Source: Arthrobacter sp. NicSoilB4
Lineage (GTDB): Bacteria > Actinomycetota > Actinomycetes > Actinomycetales > Micrococcaceae
Direction: 5' to 3'
DNA length: 64,000 nt
Assembly: GCF_019977335.1 (NCBI RefSeq)
Contig: NZ_AP024653.1
Location: 806,001 to 870,000, forward strand
Shown here: piece after piece, positions 62,636 to 64,000 of the stretch
How positions within the stretch are numbered: position 1 is the first letter of the stretch
Layout: the number at the start of each line of letters is the position of its first letter
Program-made: the position numbers and the translations under genes
The notes under the pieces: generated by a model
Seen by the model: only the letters and a program-made list of their open reading frames with translations
Told to the model about the DNA's origin: nothing
Databases searched by the model: none

Positions 62636-64000
62636 TTATTGGCCACTTGAGGCCGTGGCCTCGCACGCCTTCAGCGTCGACATCTGTTCGGCCTCCGTCA
62701 GCAGCCTAAGAAACAGAGGGTTCGGGTTCGCCCCCGGCAGCACCCGCCGCAGATCAGTCAGTGCCTCAATCGGAGAGACCCCCGCGACCCGCGCCCCGTA
62801 CAGGGCGGCCACTGTCGGTGTCCGGGACTCCGCCCGGACCCAGTGCAGCAGTACCGTCTTGCCCTCCGCGCGGAAGCGTTCGACGGCGGCCGCCGCGTCC
62901 TGGAGCACAAACGAGGCATGCGCGTTGTCATCCTGCACAGGGGAGTCGACGATCCAGAAAGTGGCATGGTCTTCCGGCGTAACGGAGGGAGCAATCCCGG
63001 TTCCCAACCGGCACAGCGACACCACGGCATCGATCCCCAGGTCCGCCACCCGCCCCAAGGATCCGACTCCGCCCAGCCAGACGCCGGCGTCGTGCGGGTG
63101 CTGGACCAGCGCGTCGGTGCGGCCCCACATGCTGTAATCCTGTGACTCGGCGCGCGGCCAGGACGCGGGCCGGCGGCCCTCGCCGCGGCCCAGTTCCACG
63201 CCGAGCATCATGAGGTCGCGGACCCGGAGCCCGGGCCAGCCGTGCAGGCGCCGGCGCCATTCGAACGGCACCGCCGTGTAGCCGTACGCGGCGCCGAGCA
63301 GGTCGCCGGCGATGGCGGCGACGGTGTCGGTGTCCCGGCCGCCGCGGACGGCTTCCTCCAGCGCCGCCCGCAGGTGCGCCGGGCCGGAGGCGTACAGGCC
63401 CGCGAAGTGGATGGCGCTCCAGGCGCCCTGGAAAGCCTCGACCACCCAGCCGTTGCGGGCGAAGTCCCGCGGCCGGGACCGCTCGGCCACCTCGATCCGT
63501 CCCAGCCACAGGGCCGCCCGCTCGGCGGACAGCAGCGGCAGCCCGGCCCGCACGTCCAGCCGTCCGGTCAGGACCGCCTCCCGGATGGCCACACACCAGA
63601 GCCCGCAGGCTTCCTGCGCATCCGGGTCAGCGTGGGTCAGCGCGCTGAGCACCCCCGCCGCGGCCATCAGCTCAGCCGGGTCCCGGTCCAGGTAGGCCAG
63701 CGCCAGCGGTGCAGTGCGCATCAGCGAGCCGTTGCCGGCGCTGCGGCCCGTGCGGGCGTGGAAGTCCGCGGCCGCGGCACCGAAATCACCGGCGCTCACC
63801 TTGCTCCGCCCCGCCGCGGACGCCAGCCGACCGGCGGCGGCGATCACGGAGCTGGTCTGGTCGCCCACGTCCTTGGCCCCGGCGGCCCAAGCGGTCCAGA
63901 CCCGGACAATCGTGGTGAGCGCCGCGGGGAAGGAGGATCCGGCGTCGGACGCTGCCTCGAGAAACGCCTGAGCGATCGGGATGGCCATGGAGGTATCGTC
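62636..64000 (-). CDS. ADP-ribosylglycohydrolase fused to degenerate dual-specificity phosphatase, 5' end outside window
   Basis: The frame runs off the right edge, so the N-terminus is missing; the first visible residues are DDTSM, the family DDT motif. The ADP-ribosyl hydrolase domain continues with SAGNGSLMRTAPL and GGRDTDTVAAIAGDLLGAAYG (second metal-binding motif). After about residue 300 a phosphatase-like domain follows (GVWLGGVGSLGRVADLGID). Its signature loop reads LLHWVRAESRTPTVAALYG, with Trp where CX5R needs Cys (codon TGG). The hydrolase part should remove ADP-ribose from a substrate; the phosphatase part looks inactive. Confidence 0.9.
   Translation of the reverse strand, partial: DDTSMAIPIAQAFLEAASDAGSSFPAALTTIVRVWTAWAAGAKDVGDQTSSVIAAAGRLASAAGRSKVSAGDFGAAAADFHARTGRSAGNGSLMRTAPLALAYLDRDPAELMAAAGVLSALTHADPDAQEACGLWCVAIREAVLTGRLDVRAGLPLLSAERAALWLGRIEVAERSRPRDFARNGWVVEAFQGAWSAIHFAGLYASGPAHLRAALEEAVRGGRDTDTVAAIAGDLLGAAYGYTAVPFEWRRRLHGWPGLRVRDLMMLGVELGRGEGRRPASWPRAESQDYSMWGRTDALVQHPHDAGVWLGGVGSLGRVADLGIDAVVSLCRLGTGIAPSVTPEDHATFWIVDSPVQDDNAHASFVLQDAAAAVERFRAEGKTVLLHWVRAESRTPTVAALYGARVAGVSPIEALTDLRRVLPGANPNPLFLRLLTEAEQMSTLKACEATASSGQ

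Noticed and set aside
63988..64000. ATG at 63988 as the true start of the ADP-ribosylglycohydrolase
   Set aside because: The frame is open to the edge and the residues before it read DDTS, the family metal-binding motif, so the gene begins outside the window.

Overview
The window reads as chromosome from a high-GC actinobacterium of the Micrococcaceae, most likely Arthrobacter or Pseudarthrobacter. This rests on very GC-rich coding sequence, frequent GTG starts, a secreted Rpf-like LysM protein, a class II-like UvrA paralogue, SemiSWEET, DUF4190 and DUF1622 families, and long GC-rich palindromes between convergent genes. I saw no rRNA, tRNA, CRISPR array or intact insertion sequence. The genus is inference.

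Layout. 1-7 kb: small housekeeping and accessory genes (DUF2071, DUF1622, SDR, HAD hydrolase, PadR/HAAS pair, MFS exporter with a P-loop kinase, methyltransferase). 7-17 kb: an MSMEG_6728-family protein, an Rpf-like resuscitation factor with an unusual three-segment alternating palindrome at its predicted promoter, a UvrA-like ABC ATPase divergent from adenine deaminase, an aldo/keto reductase and a SulP transporter. 16.8-19.9 kb: a wHTH/pullulanase-X25 fusion facing a GH13 alpha-glucosidase. 20-30 kb: MscS channel, tandem paralogous lipoproteins, a decayed ABC ATPase, acylphosphatase, a duplicated 89-bp palindromic element, lipid kinase, MFS exporter and small enzymes. 30-41 kb: VOC, SRPBCC, monooxygenase/SemiSWEET, a LuxR-type regulator, esterase, APC permease, an ArsR-SRPBCC fusion and a K+ channel.

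42.9-49.2 kb is one carbohydrate-uptake operon on the minus strand: LacI regulator, solute-binding lipoprotein, two ABC permeases and an intracellular GH13 alpha-glucosidase. No ATPase is encoded, so it probably borrows a shared MsiK-type ATPase. Two AAACGGTTT operators overlap the predicted promoter in front of lacI.

Three stretches look acquired or conflict-related. (a) 41.5-42.8 kb: a clearly AT-richer orphan gene with a HEPN-like RX4H motif, abutting a membrane-protein gene that has lost its 5' end. (b) 49.7-51.2 kb: a two-gene unit encoding a TRAFAC-like GTPase and a small partner. (c) 51.8-62.6 kb: a tight minus-strand operon of a 45-residue HTH-like peptide, two paralogous HTH plus HNH-associated-repeat proteins, an AddB-like nuclease without Fe-S cysteines, an AddA-like helicase-nuclease, and a NERD-SF1 helicase. 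Region (c) is my best candidate for an undescribed DNA-processing or defence system. The window closes in an ADP-ribosylglycohydrolase fused to a phosphatase-like domain whose catalytic Cys is Trp.
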